Positions 24,479 to 33,403 of a stretch of 35,433 bases of DNA are shown here, piece by piece; within the stretch, counting starts at the first letter, position 1; the number at the start of each line of letters is the position of its first letter. A program made the translations under genes and the position numbers. Source of the stretch: an uncultured Lachnospiraceae bacterium (GTDB lineage: Bacteria; Bacillota; Clostridia; Lachnospirales; Lachnospiraceae); assembly GCA_910577675.1 (NCBI GenBank), contig CAJTOR010000040.1, positions 1 through 35,433 of the forward strand. Direction: 5' to 3'. The notes below the pieces were generated by a model that saw only the letters and a program-made list of their open reading frames with translations, was not told where the DNA came from and searched no databases.

Positions 24479-26659
24479 ATGAAAAAAAAGTACTTTAACC
24501 GAACCGGTCTTATGGCAGCAGTTATTCTGCTGCCATCCTTATTTTTTGCCCTCCCAGTAACCGGACTGGCTAACAGCGAAAGCTCCGATATCATCCTTTT
24601 GTTTTGTCCGGAATCGGACATAAACCGGCAAAGATCAGTTCTCTCACTTATGCCGAAAGATTCCCTTCTCTGGCATGAAAACGGGGCTGCCCTACTGCGC
24701 GTCGAAGCGAAAAGCGCCCCGCTCTGGCTCTCTTATCTGCGCGAGGATTCCGCGGTCGCCGCCGCCGACTACGACGCGCCCGTCACCGCGCTCGGCATCT
24801 CCCAGGACGCTTACTCCGATGCGCAGTGGGGACTTAACAACGACGGCTCCTACAGCTACATAGCCGATATGAATACCTCGACAGTTCTAAGCACCTCGGA
24901 TATCGACATGAACATCCCGGAAGCCTGGGCTTTTTATTCGAGTATGCTCTCCTCCCCGCGCGAAGTCGTGGTTGCAGTAATCGATACCGGAATTGATATA
25001 AACCACCCCGACCTTGCCGCAAATATCTGGGTCAACCCAGGAGAAATCCCCGGTGATAACATAGATAACGACAACAACGGTTTTATCGACGACACGTCGG
25101 GATGGGATTTTTATAACGGGGACAACACCGTCTGCCACTATGACACGGACGGCATCCACACGCTCGCTTCGGACAACGACGACCACGGAACCCATGTCGC
25201 GGGCATTATCGCCGCGGTTAAGGACAATACCATCGGCATTGCCGGGGTCGCTTCCTGCGCCAATATAAAAATCATGCCGTTAAAGATCCACGGCGGCTCA
25301 AAAGGTTCCGGCACAATCGCAAACGCCGTGAGAGCCATCCGCTATGCAACCGCAATGGATGCCGATATCTGCAATATTAGCTGGGGCACGGAAAAGGCGA
25401 ATACCGCCCTTGAGGAAGCAATCCGCCAGTCCGACATGCTCTTTGTCTGCGCTGCGGGCAATTCCGGCACAAACAATAACAGCGCCCCGGTCTACCCTGC
25501 CAATTACGGGTTTGATAATGTCCTCTCCGTCACTTTTATCGACGCGAGCGGCAATATGTCAAAAAAATCCAACTACGGCACCCAGACCGTCGATCTGGCA
25601 GCGCCGGGCATCCATATCTACAGCACCTGCGTCGGAGGATATGTTTCGCTTTCCGGCTCCTCCATGGCTGCCCCCCATGTGTCGGGCGTTGCCGCCCTGC
25701 TTTATTCCTACGGTGATAACCTGTACCCTTCAAATATCAAGGAGATTATTACAGAAACACTGAAACCGGTCGCCTCACTTGACGGCAAAGTAAAACATGC
25801 CGGTATTCCGGATGCCTGTGCGGCACTGCTCTCCGCCGCCTCGCTAAAACACGATTACACCGCCCCGGTGCTCTCCTTTACACCCGGATTCTCAGAAAAC
25901 CGCCTGACCCTTACCGTCTCAGCAAAAGACCAGGGCGGTTCCGGTATCCGCACGATCTGCTATGCATTCGGCATCCGGGAACTCAGCTCCTTCCGCCGTG
26001 GCACAACCGACACCACAATAGCCCCCGGCGACACAATCTCCCTCGCCAAAGCTGGCGATTACACCTTTTATGTCAGCGACTATGCAGGCAATGAGCGCGC
26101 CATTATCTACCACCTTGCTGACGATGTGGCAGCGCCGAAAATCCTCCCCGACTATGATGTTTCCTACGACCGCAAGACCTTTACGGTCACGGTCAACGTT
26201 TCCGATACGCAAAGCGGCGTAAAAACAGTAAAATGCGCCGCCGGGGAGCGGGATACGGAATATTTCCGCTCCGGCAGCCACGGTACGGTGCTCACGCTGT
26301 TGGATGGATTGTGTGCCTTCTCGGTGGAAGATGAGGGTATCTACACAATTTACGCCTCCGACCACCGCGGTAACAAAACTGTGCAGACAATCAACATCCG
26401 CACGGTTCCTGCTACCTCCCTCGAACTAAATGTTTCAAAGAAAACAATGACGGTCGGGGATACTTTCCTCCTCGTCCCGACACTGAAACCCATTAACACG
26501 ACGGACAAAGTAAAATACAGCAGTTCCAAACCCTCCGTCTGCAAAGTAAACGCCTCCGGTAAACTTACTGCGGTTTCGGCAGGCAAGGCAACCATCACCG
26601 CAAAAAGTTCCGGAGGCATTAAAAAGAAATGTACTGTAACTGTAAAAGCTACAAAATAA
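24479..26659 (+). CDS. Secreted subtilisin-like serine protease (S8) with Big2 domain
   Basis: Exported S8 peptidase of 726 residues. Signal peptide (MKKKYFNRTGLMAAVILLPS up to ALPVTGLA), a pro-region (to about 120), then the catalytic domain with D169 (AVIDTGIDINHPDL), H236 (DDHGTHVAGI), Asn in CAAGNSG, and S395 (SGSSMAAPHVSGVAAL). Two Ig-like modules follow (about 465-635) and a C-terminal Big2 domain (TVGDTFLLVPTLKP, then AVSAGKATITAKSS), which often binds cell surface. No LPxTG or membrane anchor. The frame opens earlier, at 24416 inside the FliD-like gene, but the ATG at 24479 follows AAAGGCGG and starts the signal peptide. It may process surface proteins or peptides; substrate unknown. 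Confidence 0.92.
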   Translation: MKKKYFNRTGLMAAVILLPSLFFALPVTGLANSESSDIILLFCPESDINRQRSVLSLMPKDSLLWHENGAALLRVEAKSAPLWLSYLREDSAVAAADYDAPVTALGISQDAYSDAQWGLNNDGSYSYIADMNTSTVLSTSDIDMNIPEAWAFYSSMLSSPREVVVAVIDTGIDINHPDLAANIWVNPGEIPGDNIDNDNNGFIDDTSGWDFYNGDNTVCHYDTDGIHTLASDNDDHGTHVAGIIAAVKDNTIGIAGVASCANIKIMPLKIHGGSKGSGTIANAVRAIRYATAMDADICNISWGTEKANTALEEAIRQSDMLFVCAAGNSGTNNNSAPVYPANYGFDNVLSVTFIDASGNMSKKSNYGTQTVDLAAPGIHIYSTCVGGYVSLSGSSMAAPHVSGVAALLYSYGDNLYPSNIKEIITETLKPVASLDGKVKHAGIPDACAALLSAASLKHDYTAPVLSFTPGFSENRLTLTVSAKDQGGSGIRTICYAFGIRELSSFRRGTTDTTIAPGDTISLAKAGDYTFYVSDYAGNERAIIYHLADDVAAPKILPDYDVSYDRKTFTVTVNVSDTQSGVKTVKCAAGERDTEYFRSGSHGTVLTLLDGLCAFSVEDEGIYTIYASDHRGNKTVQTINIRTVPATSLELNVSKKTMTVGDTFLLVPTLKPINTTDKVKYSSSKPSVCKVNASGKLTAVSAGKATITAKSSGGIKKKCTVTVKATK

Positions 26660-26660
26660 T

Positions 26661-28463
26661 TTACAGTTCCTTTACCAGTTCCTCCATCTCATCAAGATAT
26701 CCTGCAAATACCGAAAGCGCCTGCTCAATCGGTTTTGACGTGCTCATGTCCACCCCGGCAATCTTTAGGAGTGAAATCGGATCAGTGGAACAGCCGCCGC
26801 TTAGGAATTTAATATAATCCTTTACCGCGCTCTCCCCTTCGGCGAGAATCTTCGCCGAGAGGGCGGTCGCCGCGGAATAACCGGTTGCATACTGGTACAC
26901 ATAGAAGTCATAGTAAAAATGCGGAATGCGCGCCCATTCCAGGTCAATCTGCGGGTCAAGCACCATCTCCTTGCCAAAGTACAGCGCCAGAAGATCATGA
27001 TACTTCCTGCTTAACACATCCGCAGTAAGAACTTCTCCACGCTCCGCCATCTCGTTAATCATCATTTCAAATTCCGCAAACATCGCCTGGCGGTAGAGGG
27101 TGCCTTTAAACTCCTCGAGGGCATGGTTAATCAGATATGCACGCTCTTTCTTATCCGTTGTCTTCTCGAGAAGGTAATGCATCAGGAGCGCCTCATTGCA
27201 GGTGGATGCCACCTCAGCCACAAAAATCCGGTATCTCGAATACAGAGCTGACTGCCTGTGGTTCGAATACCAGGAATGAAGCGCATGCCCCATCTCGTGC
27301 GCAAGGGTAAATACGCTGTCAAGCGTCCCCGAGTAATTAAGGAGCACATACGGATGAACCATCGCCCCCGCAGAGTAAGCCCCACTGCGCTTTCCCTCAT
27401 TCTCATACACATCAATCCAGCGCTTCTCAAATCCCTCTTTTATCAGTGCACGGTACTCCTCCCCCATCGGGGCAAGTGCCTCATAGACAATCTTTTTTGC
27501 CTCGTCAAACGGGATTTTCATATCAACACCACTTACAATCGGTGTATAGACATCGTACATATGCAGCTCATCAACGCCCAAAAGCTTCTTCCGCAGGGCG
27601 ACATAGCGGTACATCTTATCCATATTTGCGTGCACGGTCTCAATCAGATTTTTGTACACGGCAACCGGAATCTCGTTATTAAACAGCGCCTGCTCCATAG
27701 TTGAATTGTAATGAAACTGCTGCGCATAAAACATCAGCTTCTTCACCTGACCGTAAAGCAGGCTTGCAGAAGTATTTTTAAACTGGTCATAGACCGAGTA
27801 CACCGCCTCAAACGCTGCCTTCCTTACCTCGCGGTTTTTGCTCTCCAAAAATCTAGTATAATTCCCGTGCGTAATCCGAACCTCGCCGCCTTCCCCATCC
27901 GGGATTACAGGGAATTTAAGATCAGCGTCATTCAGCACCGAAAATGTTTCCGATGCCACATCAAGCGCCTCGGATGCCGCCGCAACAAGCTCTTCCTCCC
28001 TCTTTGAGAGCGTGTGCGGTTTTTTGCGCAGAATTTTTCCGATATAGCGTCTATATTTCTCTAACTCCGGTTTCTGCCTGTAAAATTCCTGGTAAGTTTC
28101 CTCCGGAATTTCCACGAGCTCGGGCTCCGCAAACGCATATGCCGTGCCAAGTTTCGTGTAAAATGACATCAGCTTGGAACGCATTGCCTGGTATTTAGGT
28201 TCGGCCGTATCCTCATCATGCTTGCGCGACGCATAATTTGAGAGGGAATCAAGCACAACCGACTGCCGTTCCTCCTCCATCAGATAGGAATACAAAACCT
28301 CCGCCGAATCCCCAAGATGCCCCTGGTACTGTTTTGCAATCTCAATCATCTCCTGCGCCCTGGCAAAATCCTCCTCCCACAATTCATCGCTCGCATACAG
28401 ATCCTCAGTTGCCCATGTTGTTTCCTTCGCAACCTCACTGCGCTTTTTTAATTCCTCTGCCAT
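26661..28463 (-). CDS. pepF: Oligoendopeptidase F (M3 metallopeptidase)
   Basis: Cytoplasmic zinc peptidase of 600 residues cleaving peptides of roughly 7-17 residues. The zinc motif HEMGH is at 389-393 (FTLAHEMGHALHSWYSNH), with the third ligand Glu in CNEALLMHYLLE downstream. The N-terminal helical M3 domain is intact. The frame opens at 28595, but the ATG at 28461-28463 follows GGAGG by eight bases and starts MAEELKKRSEVAKETTWATE. It ends one base from the subtilase stop on the other strand, with no terminator between. It follows the threonine/proline-rich membrane protein by 28 bases. Confidence 0.95.
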   Translation of the reverse strand: MAEELKKRSEVAKETTWATEDLYASDELWEEDFARAQEMIEIAKQYQGHLGDSAEVLYSYLMEEERQSVVLDSLSNYASRKHDEDTAEPKYQAMRSKLMSFYTKLGTAYAFAEPELVEIPEETYQEFYRQKPELEKYRRYIGKILRKKPHTLSKREEELVAAASEALDVASETFSVLNDADLKFPVIPDGEGGEVRITHGNYTRFLESKNREVRKAAFEAVYSVYDQFKNTSASLLYGQVKKLMFYAQQFHYNSTMEQALFNNEIPVAVYKNLIETVHANMDKMYRYVALRKKLLGVDELHMYDVYTPIVSGVDMKIPFDEAKKIVYEALAPMGEEYRALIKEGFEKRWIDVYENEGKRSGAYSAGAMVHPYVLLNYSGTLDSVFTLAHEMGHALHSWYSNHRQSALYSRYRIFVAEVASTCNEALLMHYLLEKTTDKKERAYLINHALEEFKGTLYRQAMFAEFEMMINEMAERGEVLTADVLSRKYHDLLALYFGKEMVLDPQIDLEWARIPHFYYDFYVYQYATGYSAATALSAKILAEGESAVKDYIKFLSGGCSTDPISLLKIAGVDMSTSKPIEQALSVFAGYLDEMEELVKEL

Positions 28464-28491
28464 CTTCTTTACCTCCAAATTTTTTTTACTT

Positions 28492-29568
28492 TCAGCGAAC
28501 CTTAACAAATTCCCCAAATTCATCCAGATAATACACATGCTCCGCATCTTCCGTAAAATAAATGTTCCCTGCCAGTGCACCCTGATAGAATACATTCAGG
28601 CAGTAGGATTCCTCACCATCCACAACTGTCTTCCAGTTATCTAACGCCAGGCTGCACTCATCAAGGGCGGCAGGAAGCCCAAGCGAAGTGTGCGGGATCT
28701 CCTCTAAAAGCTCCGCGGCAGCGTCCGCTGTCATGCCGCCCTCCTGTCCCCCCTGTTGTACATGCTCCGGCAGACCGTCAAATTCCCGGATTAAACCGCC
28801 TTCATAGTAAAAGACATCCCCGCTTTCCCGGTGGACAAGCACATCGTAATCCTCCGCCTTCTTATCAAAAGTAACATCATAGCGGAAATATTCTTCCCCA
28901 TCAAAGGTAAAATCAGAATCGGAAAGAGTAAAACGATAACCGGCCTCCCAGAAAATCCCAGCGAGAATATCATTCGCCTCCTCGGCATCAATCCCCCCTG
29001 CCACCGGTGTCGGGGTTGCCTCAGGAGTAGGCTCTACAGTGGGTTCCTCCTCCTTTGTTGGCTCCGGCGTACTGCTTGGCTGGGCGGTTGGTTCCGGGGT
29101 CGCATCCGCATCCGGCGTTTCCGGCGTATCAGTAACGGTAGGTTCCGGTTCGGTTGGCTCCGGCACCTCCTGCGAAGGTGAAGGCTCCGGTGTCAGAATC
29201 TCCGGCATCTTAGTCCCACCCGGCTGTACCTGCCCCGTAGGTGCCACATTCGAAGGCTCGTCCGGTTCCTTCTTAAAATACAGGATCGCAAGCACGATAA
29301 TTGTAAGCACCAGCAAAATAAGAAAAATATTCATCAGTCGGTCGGTATTGTTTGTGCTGTTCTTTTTTCTTCCCATATTCCTGCTGCCTGACCTTTGAGT
29401 GCCCGTGCCCGGTCTTTTTCCTGACCCGTAACCGCCCGCATCCTGCCTGCCCACACCTTCCCTGTCTTTTCCATAGCCGCCATCCATGCTTCTGCCCTTA
29501 GGCTGGTTTGTCATCCTCTCCCCGCTCTGTCGTCCCCCTGTGTTCCTTGTGCCATTCTCCGCTGCCAT
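28492..29568 (-). CDS. Membrane protein with Pro/Thr/Glu-rich extracellular stalk
   Basis: A 358-residue protein. A polar, Gly/Arg-rich N-terminus (about 1-75) precedes one membrane helix (LMNIFLILLVLTIIVLAILYF). A long Pro/Thr/Glu stalk (about 110-200, TPEPTKEEEPTVEPTPEATP) follows, ending in a C-terminal domain of about 150 residues (WEAGYRFTLSDSDFTFDGEE; YCLNVFYQGALAGNIYF). The domain is not recognised. The ATG at 29566-29568 follows GGCGGGG; the open frame extends a further 14 codons. In an operon between the HAD hydrolase and pepF. Confidence 0.75.
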   Translation of the reverse strand: MAAENGTRNTGGRQSGERMTNQPKGRSMDGGYGKDREGVGRQDAGGYGSGKRPGTGTQRSGSRNMGRKKNSTNNTDRLMNIFLILLVLTIIVLAILYFKKEPDEPSNVAPTGQVQPGGTKMPEILTPEPSPSQEVPEPTEPEPTVTDTPETPDADATPEPTAQPSSTPEPTKEEEPTVEPTPEATPTPVAGGIDAEEANDILAGIFWEAGYRFTLSDSDFTFDGEEYFRYDVTFDKKAEDYDVLVHRESGDVFYYEGGLIREFDGLPEHVQQGGQEGGMTADAAAELLEEIPHTSLGLPAALDECSLALDNWKTVVDGEESYCLNVFYQGALAGNIYFTEDAEHVYYLDEFGEFVKVR

Positions 29569-29616
29569 AAAACATCCCCGCCTTTCCCTTACTGCCCAAA
29601 TCCCCGGCAATAATTT

Positions 29617-30378
29617 TTACAAACTTAGAAGCCCCGGCAATATTCCCATAAACTCCCGGTATGTCCCGCTCTCCAAAGTATACGTGCTCTTCACCCCGTC
29701 CATCGGCTCAGCAAGCCTCTTATCGGAAACAAACAGCACCGAATCCATCCCGAACAGCTCCGCCCCGTAAATATCGCTGCTGCGGTCATTCCCAATCATC
29801 AGCGATTCCTCCGGTCTGACACCAAACTGCCTTGTCAGTTCCCGAAAAAAAATTGGGTCTGGCTTGCGGCAGCTATAATCCGATGACAGAAGGATACCGT
29901 CAAACATGGTCTTAATCTCCACCAGTTCCAGATCATAAAGTGTATATTCCCGCTGCGCATTTGACAGCAGATAAATACCCCTTCCCGCCTCTTTAAGGCA
30001 GTGAAAGAGCTCCATTACACCCGGGTAAAGCCTGAATTTTACGATGGAAATCTTGCGGTAATACCGCGCGGCTAACACTGCGTATTCCGCAGCGCCCAAA
30101 ACTCCTTTTGCCTTAAAAAGTTCCTCATAAATCTTTACCACATCCGTTTCCGGATAACAGATCCTCTCCCCCGTCGGCACATAGACGCTGCCCATACGGC
30201 ACTCCGACTGCCTTCTGCGAAGTTCCCTAAAACTTTCGCCGAATTCCTCCGGCGAATACGGGGCTCCATGTTCTGCAAAAAACGCAGCCATCGCTTCATC
30301 CGTCTTCGGTGAATCATCGTCCGTAAACACATCGATAAGCGTGCCATACAAATCAAAAACAAAATTCTTATATTTCAC
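29617..30378 (-). CDS. HAD-superfamily hydrolase
   Basis: A 253-residue HAD-IA hydrolase. Motif I is FDLYGTLIDV (D9, Y11): the second Asp is Tyr, as in L-2-haloacid dehalogenases and some other non-phosphatase HADs. Motif II LLSNAQREY, motif III Lys in SCRKPDPIFF, motif IV MIGNDRSSDIYGAE. A helical cap lies between motifs I and II. Start is GTG (30376-30378) after GGAGGAGGTGG. First gene of the HAD-membrane protein-pepF run. Substrate cannot be told from sequence. Confidence 0.88.
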   Translation of the reverse strand: MKYKNFVFDLYGTLIDVFTDDDSPKTDEAMAAFFAEHGAPYSPEEFGESFRELRRRQSECRMGSVYVPTGERICYPETDVVKIYEELFKAKGVLGAAEYAVLAARYYRKISIVKFRLYPGVMELFHCLKEAGRGIYLLSNAQREYTLYDLELVEIKTMFDGILLSSDYSCRKPDPIFFRELTRQFGVRPEESLMIGNDRSSDIYGAELFGMDSVLFVSDKRLAEPMDGVKSTYTLESGTYREFMGILPGLLSL

Positions 30379-30573
30379 TTTCCACCTCCTCCTTTTTTTT
30401 CTAAAGAATACAGTTCTATTTTACTTGTTATTGGGGATTTTTGCAAGCCCGAATTTCCGAACATATTTTCGAATTCAATGTTAAGTCCCTGCAATCCCCT
30501 GTGTAAAAGAAAATTATCCCCATGCTGCTCCCTCATGTCAGATAGGGCTTATTCCCCCTCCTGGCACAAAAAA

Positions 30574-30604
30574 GCGGATATGCCCATATAATCCGCATAT
30601 CCGC
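30574..30604 (-). terminator. Terminator of the LiaF-like gene
   Basis: Perfect 10-bp stem (30574-30583 GCGGATATGC / 30595-30604 GCATATCCGC), 11-base loop, then TTTTTTGTG on the minus strand. Confidence 0.9.
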
Positions 30605-30612
30605 CATCTTTA

Positions 30613-31305
30613 TCACAAAATTTCTACCCCACCAAAAATTGCTGTCGATCTGATATATACGGTCGGCCACTCCGGAACCGTCACCCGCTTCACGCCGTTA
30701 TCCGAAGCCCCGAACAGCGCCGTCGAAGTAAGCTTGACATTCACGTCATCCGGCAGATAAATCTCAATACCCCCAAAAATCGCCGTCGCATCAATAGTGA
30801 CATCCTCCACTATAATGGCGCTGCGCAAGTCAAGTTCAACACCTCCAAAGACTGCGGTTGTACTTGCGCCGAAAAATTCCTCACTCGGCAGACATGTTTC
30901 ATTCCCTGAAAAGAATGCGTTGTAGCTGCCTCCCCGCCTGCTGTCCGTGGTTCCATCCGGTGCTACCCTGTTAAAATGTACGCCGTTGCCGATCACATAA
31001 AGACCATAGAGGATTAACAGAACCGGCAACACAAGCTTGATTGCCCAACCGAGGCTGAACAAATGCCATTGTGAAAGAAGCATCATAACACCTAAAATCA
31101 GCCCCGCACCCCAGCCGGTGCGCATCCCATAACGCCTGACATTGCCCGCGCATGGAATGATAATAAACAATGTCCACCATCCCCTGAAAAACAGGCTGAT
31201 ATTCCACCAGTTCATCACATTCCCTGCAATAACAACCCCTGCGACAATCAGCAAAATTCCCATCAGGTTCCCTGCATTCCCCGTTGCCCTTCCATTCCTG
31301 TTCAT
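30613..31305 (-). CDS. LiaF-like membrane protein
   Basis: A 230-residue protein with four predicted membrane helices in the first 110 residues (LMGILLIVAGVVIAGNVM; GWWTLFIIIPCAGNV; GAGLILGVMMLLSQ; LVLPVLLILYGLYVIG). A C-terminal beta-helix domain has repeated FGG turns (STTAVFGGVELDLR, ATAIFGGIEIYLP, STAIFGGVEIL), the LiaF/VraT C-terminal fold. LiaF proteins repress cell-envelope-stress two-component systems, but no liaRS genes are adjacent. GGAGG is seven bases before the ATG. The single-gene unit has a -10 TATACT at 31397-31402 and a poor -35. Confidence 0.82.
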   Translation of the reverse strand: MNRNGRATGNAGNLMGILLIVAGVVIAGNVMNWWNISLFFRGWWTLFIIIPCAGNVRRYGMRTGWGAGLILGVMMLLSQWHLFSLGWAIKLVLPVLLILYGLYVIGNGVHFNRVAPDGTTDSRRGGSYNAFFSGNETCLPSEEFFGASTTAVFGGVELDLRSAIIVEDVTIDATAIFGGIEIYLPDDVNVKLTSTALFGASDNGVKRVTVPEWPTVYIRSTAIFGGVEIL

Positions 31306-31624
31306 CTTCCTGCCTCCGTTCCCGCGCCCCGCACGATAAAATAAATTTATTTAAGCCACTCCTGTTTTTTGATGTAGCTCTCTTTACTATGTCCACAGTA
31401 TAGCACGCAAAACATACAAAAACTTTAGAGGAAGATTAGAAAGTTATTAGAATCTTGGACGGTTATGCGAAGACGCACCGGGCTAAGCTTCTGCCGACAT
31501 TTTTCCTCTGGATACCCACACATAAAAAAAGGACTGTTGCATTTTGCAACAGCCCATTTTCCTGTTATCACTAAATAGTTATGAATCTTTATCTTCCATT
31601 TATAGATTCATCCCCGCCGACCTC
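31306..31624. other. Intergenic region
   Basis: Contains the -10 of the LiaF-like gene (TATACT on minus, 31397-31402) and the rplT terminator (31531-31555). Nothing else recognised; no open frame with a ribosome binding site. Confidence 0.6.
31531..31555 (-). terminator. Terminator of infC-rpmI-rplT
   Basis: Stem CTGTTGCA/TGCAACAG (31534-31541 / 31545-31552) extended by two G-C pairs, followed by seven T on the minus strand. Confidence 0.9.
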
Positions 31625-31981
31625 TTAGGCAAGCTTTCCTTTTGCTGTTTCAACCAGCGATGCAAATCCTGCTGCATCATTGATTGCCATCTCGGAGAGC
31701 ATCTTGCGGTTGATCGTGATATCCGCAAGCTTCAATCCATACATAAACTTACTATAAGAAATACCGTTCATCCTGCATGCCGCATTAATCCGGGCAATCC
31801 AGAGCTGCCTGAACTCCCTCTTTCTCTGCTTGCGCCCTGCGAAGGAGGATGTCAGCGCTCTCATGACAGCCTGCTTTGCCACGCGGTACTGTTTGCTTCT
31901 TGCGCCGCGGTAACCCTTAGCCAGTTTCAAAATCCTGTTATGCTTCTTCTTAGCGTTTAACCCGCCTTTTACTCTTGCCAT
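31625..31981 (-). CDS. rplT: 50S ribosomal protein L20
   Basis: 118 residues of the L20 family (MARVKGGLNAKKKHNRILKL; RKREFRQLWIARINAACR). An early 23S rRNA-binding assembly protein that, in Bacillus, also represses its own operon through the leader. AGGAGG before the ATG; 25 bases from rpmI. Confidence 0.97.
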   Translation of the reverse strand: MARVKGGLNAKKKHNRILKLAKGYRGARSKQYRVAKQAVMRALTSSFAGRKQRKREFRQLWIARINAACRMNGISYSKFMYGLKLADITINRKMLSEMAINDAAGFASLVETAKGKLA

Positions 31982-32006
31982 CTCTTATTTCCCTCCTTAC
32001 GCCGCA

Positions 32007-32204
32007 TTACAGATACGGTAAAATTTTCTTCATATTCTTAACGTTTGTTGAATCAACCATGGTTGCCTTGCGCAGATTCCTCTTTGTCTTCTGGGACTTC
32101 TTCGTTAAGATATGCTGTTTGCCTGCCTTAAATCTCTTTAATTTCCCAGTAGCGGTCTTAGAAAAACGCTTCGCTGCTGCTTTGCTTGTCTTTAACTTCG
32201 GCAT
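32007..32204 (-). CDS. rpmI: 50S ribosomal protein L35
   Basis: 65 residues, basic, L35 family (MPKLKTSKAAAKRFSKTATG; FKAGKQHILTKKSQKTKRNL). Standard middle gene of infC-rpmI-rplT; AAGGAGG before the ATG. Confidence 0.97.
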   Translation of the reverse strand: MPKLKTSKAAAKRFSKTATGKLKRFKAGKQHILTKKSQKTKRNLRKATMVDSTNVKNMKKILPYL

Positions 32205-32294
32205 GATAATTCCTCCTTAATTTGTACGGACCTTCGCCCTTTTATTTAACACATCCTGACGCTGTCAAAATGTCATTAACTTAACCTGTACCCC

Positions 32295-32804
32295 TTATGA
32301 ACGCTTCTCGCTCAGGAACACGATCATGCTCCTGCCCTCCACTTTTGCCGGCTTGTCAAGGACGGCAATATCGGAAAGCTTCTCCACAAAATCATCGAGT
32401 ATCTGCCTGCTCGAATTGATATGCGCCATCTCGCGCCCGCGAAATCTTAGTGAAATCTTCACTTTATCACCCTTCGTAATAAATTTCCGCGCCTGGTTCG
32501 CCTTTGTGTTCAGGTCATTGTCGTCGATATTCGGGGAAAGACGTATCTCTTTCACCTCAGTCGTCTTCTGCTTTTTCCTTGCTTCCTTTTCCTTGCGCAG
32601 CATCTCATACTTATACTTGCCGTAATCGATAATCTTGCATACCGGCGGCTTTGCGGTCGGTGCAATCTTCACCAGATCAAGCTCCGCCTCCTGAGCCAGC
32701 TTATATGCATCCCTCGCTGACATTATGCCCAACTGCTCCCCGTTTTCTCCGATCAGGCGGATTTCCCGGTCCCTGATCTGCTCATTAATCATTAACTCGC
32801 TAAT
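32295..32804 (-). CDS. infC: Translation initiation factor IF-3 (ATT start)
   Basis: IF-3, which keeps 30S subunits free and proofreads start codons. N-terminal domain INEQIRDREIRLIGENGEQL, linker with KEKEARKKQK, C-terminal domain VKISLRFRGREMAHINSS. The annotated-looking frame reaches 33098 but upstream sequence is leader. The conserved start is ATT at 32802-32804 (ISELMINEQ), nine bases after GGAGG, as in Bacillus infC; an ATG four codons later (32790-32792) lacks a well-placed Shine-Dalgarno. Non-AUG starts in infC are a known autoregulation device since IF-3 discriminates against them. 169 residues, a normal length. Confidence 0.95.
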   Translation of the reverse strand: MSELMINEQIRDREIRLIGENGEQLGIMSARDAYKLAQEAELDLVKIAPTAKPPVCKIIDYGKYKYEMLRKEKEARKKQKTTEVKEIRLSPNIDDNDLNTKANQARKFITKGDKVKISLRFRGREMAHINSSRQILDDFVEKLSDIAVLDKPAKVEGRSMIVFLSEKRS

Positions 32805-33080
32805 AGTCTTGCACCTCCAGGATTCCCTTCTACATTTGGCTGCTGCCCTAAGCCGCAACTCCCAACATACCGCAAACAATAAAGAACACTGCCAAAGCCA
32901 GCTTCCCTTCCTAAATTTTACTGCACATAAAGTACAAAAAAGTGGATCAGCAAACGCCCATCCACCAAAAGTCCGTACCAAGCCGGTTTCCCCACAGAAA
33001 AACCAGCCATGAACTTTACTATAAACCCTTTTGCACACTTGCGGAGGGTGAGAGTGGATGCCCTGCTTCTTGTTCACAGC
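32805..33080 (-). ncRNA. infC-rpmI-rplT leader with attenuator
   Basis: About 275 untranslated bases between the promoter and the infC start. It holds an intrinsic terminator at 32942-32965 (GTGGAT/ATCCAC on the minus strand, 12-base loop) followed by TTTTTT (32936-32941), well before the start codon. In Bacillus this operon is controlled by an L20-binding leader that promotes premature termination; a similar role is expected here, though I did not fold the antiterminator. Confidence 0.7.
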
Positions 33081-33328
33081 TTTTTTAGGATAACACAATT
33101 ATTTTTCTGTGTCAAGGATTTTTTGTAAAATCTGCTTCCCTGTAAACTTGCCATAAAAATCGCTTCGGCTTCCTCAATCCGAACCGTCTTGGATGTGTAC
33201 TCATACTCATAATCCGGTACGCTCTCTTCATTGTTTTCCTTTTCTTTTCCGCAAGCTGTGCCGGATAACAAACAACAAAATAAAATCAGTATACTGAATG
33301 AAAACAATTTTATTTTCTTTGCGCCCAT
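33074..33328 (-). CDS. Short lipoprotein-like ORF, probably degenerate
   Basis: 84 residues: MGAKKIKLFSFSILILFCCL, then LSGTACGKEKEN resembling a lipobox, an acidic linker and a short tail (RIEEAEAIFMASLQG). GGAGGGGG lies six bases before the ATG at 33326-33328. The last 15 codons coincide with the infC promoter (TTGACA/TATCCT) and look like non-coding sequence, so the gene seems truncated. Either a small lipoprotein or a remnant of a longer one. Confidence 0.5.
   Translation of the reverse strand: MGAKKIKLFSFSILILFCCLLSGTACGKEKENNEESVPDYEYEYTSKTVRIEEAEAIFMASLQGSRFYKKSLTQKNNCVILKKL
33087..33115 (-). promoter_or_regulatory. SigA promoter of the infC operon
   Basis: Minus strand TTGACA (33110-33115), 17 bases, TATCCT (33087-33092). 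It lies inside the 3' end of the small lipoprotein ORF. Confidence 0.8.
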
Positions 33329-33403
33329 CCGCTGCCCCCTCCACATAAAATGCTTATATCTTTCCCCTCACGATACAACCCAAATCAAAAAGTATCACTC
33401 CAT

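Noticed and set aside
25344..25763. 139-codon frame inside the subtilase gene
   Set aside because: Out-of-frame overlap of a clear protease domain.
27258..27275. GTGGTTCGAATACCA, resembling a tRNA T-arm
   Set aside because: It lies inside pepF coding sequence and no acceptor or anticodon arms surround it.
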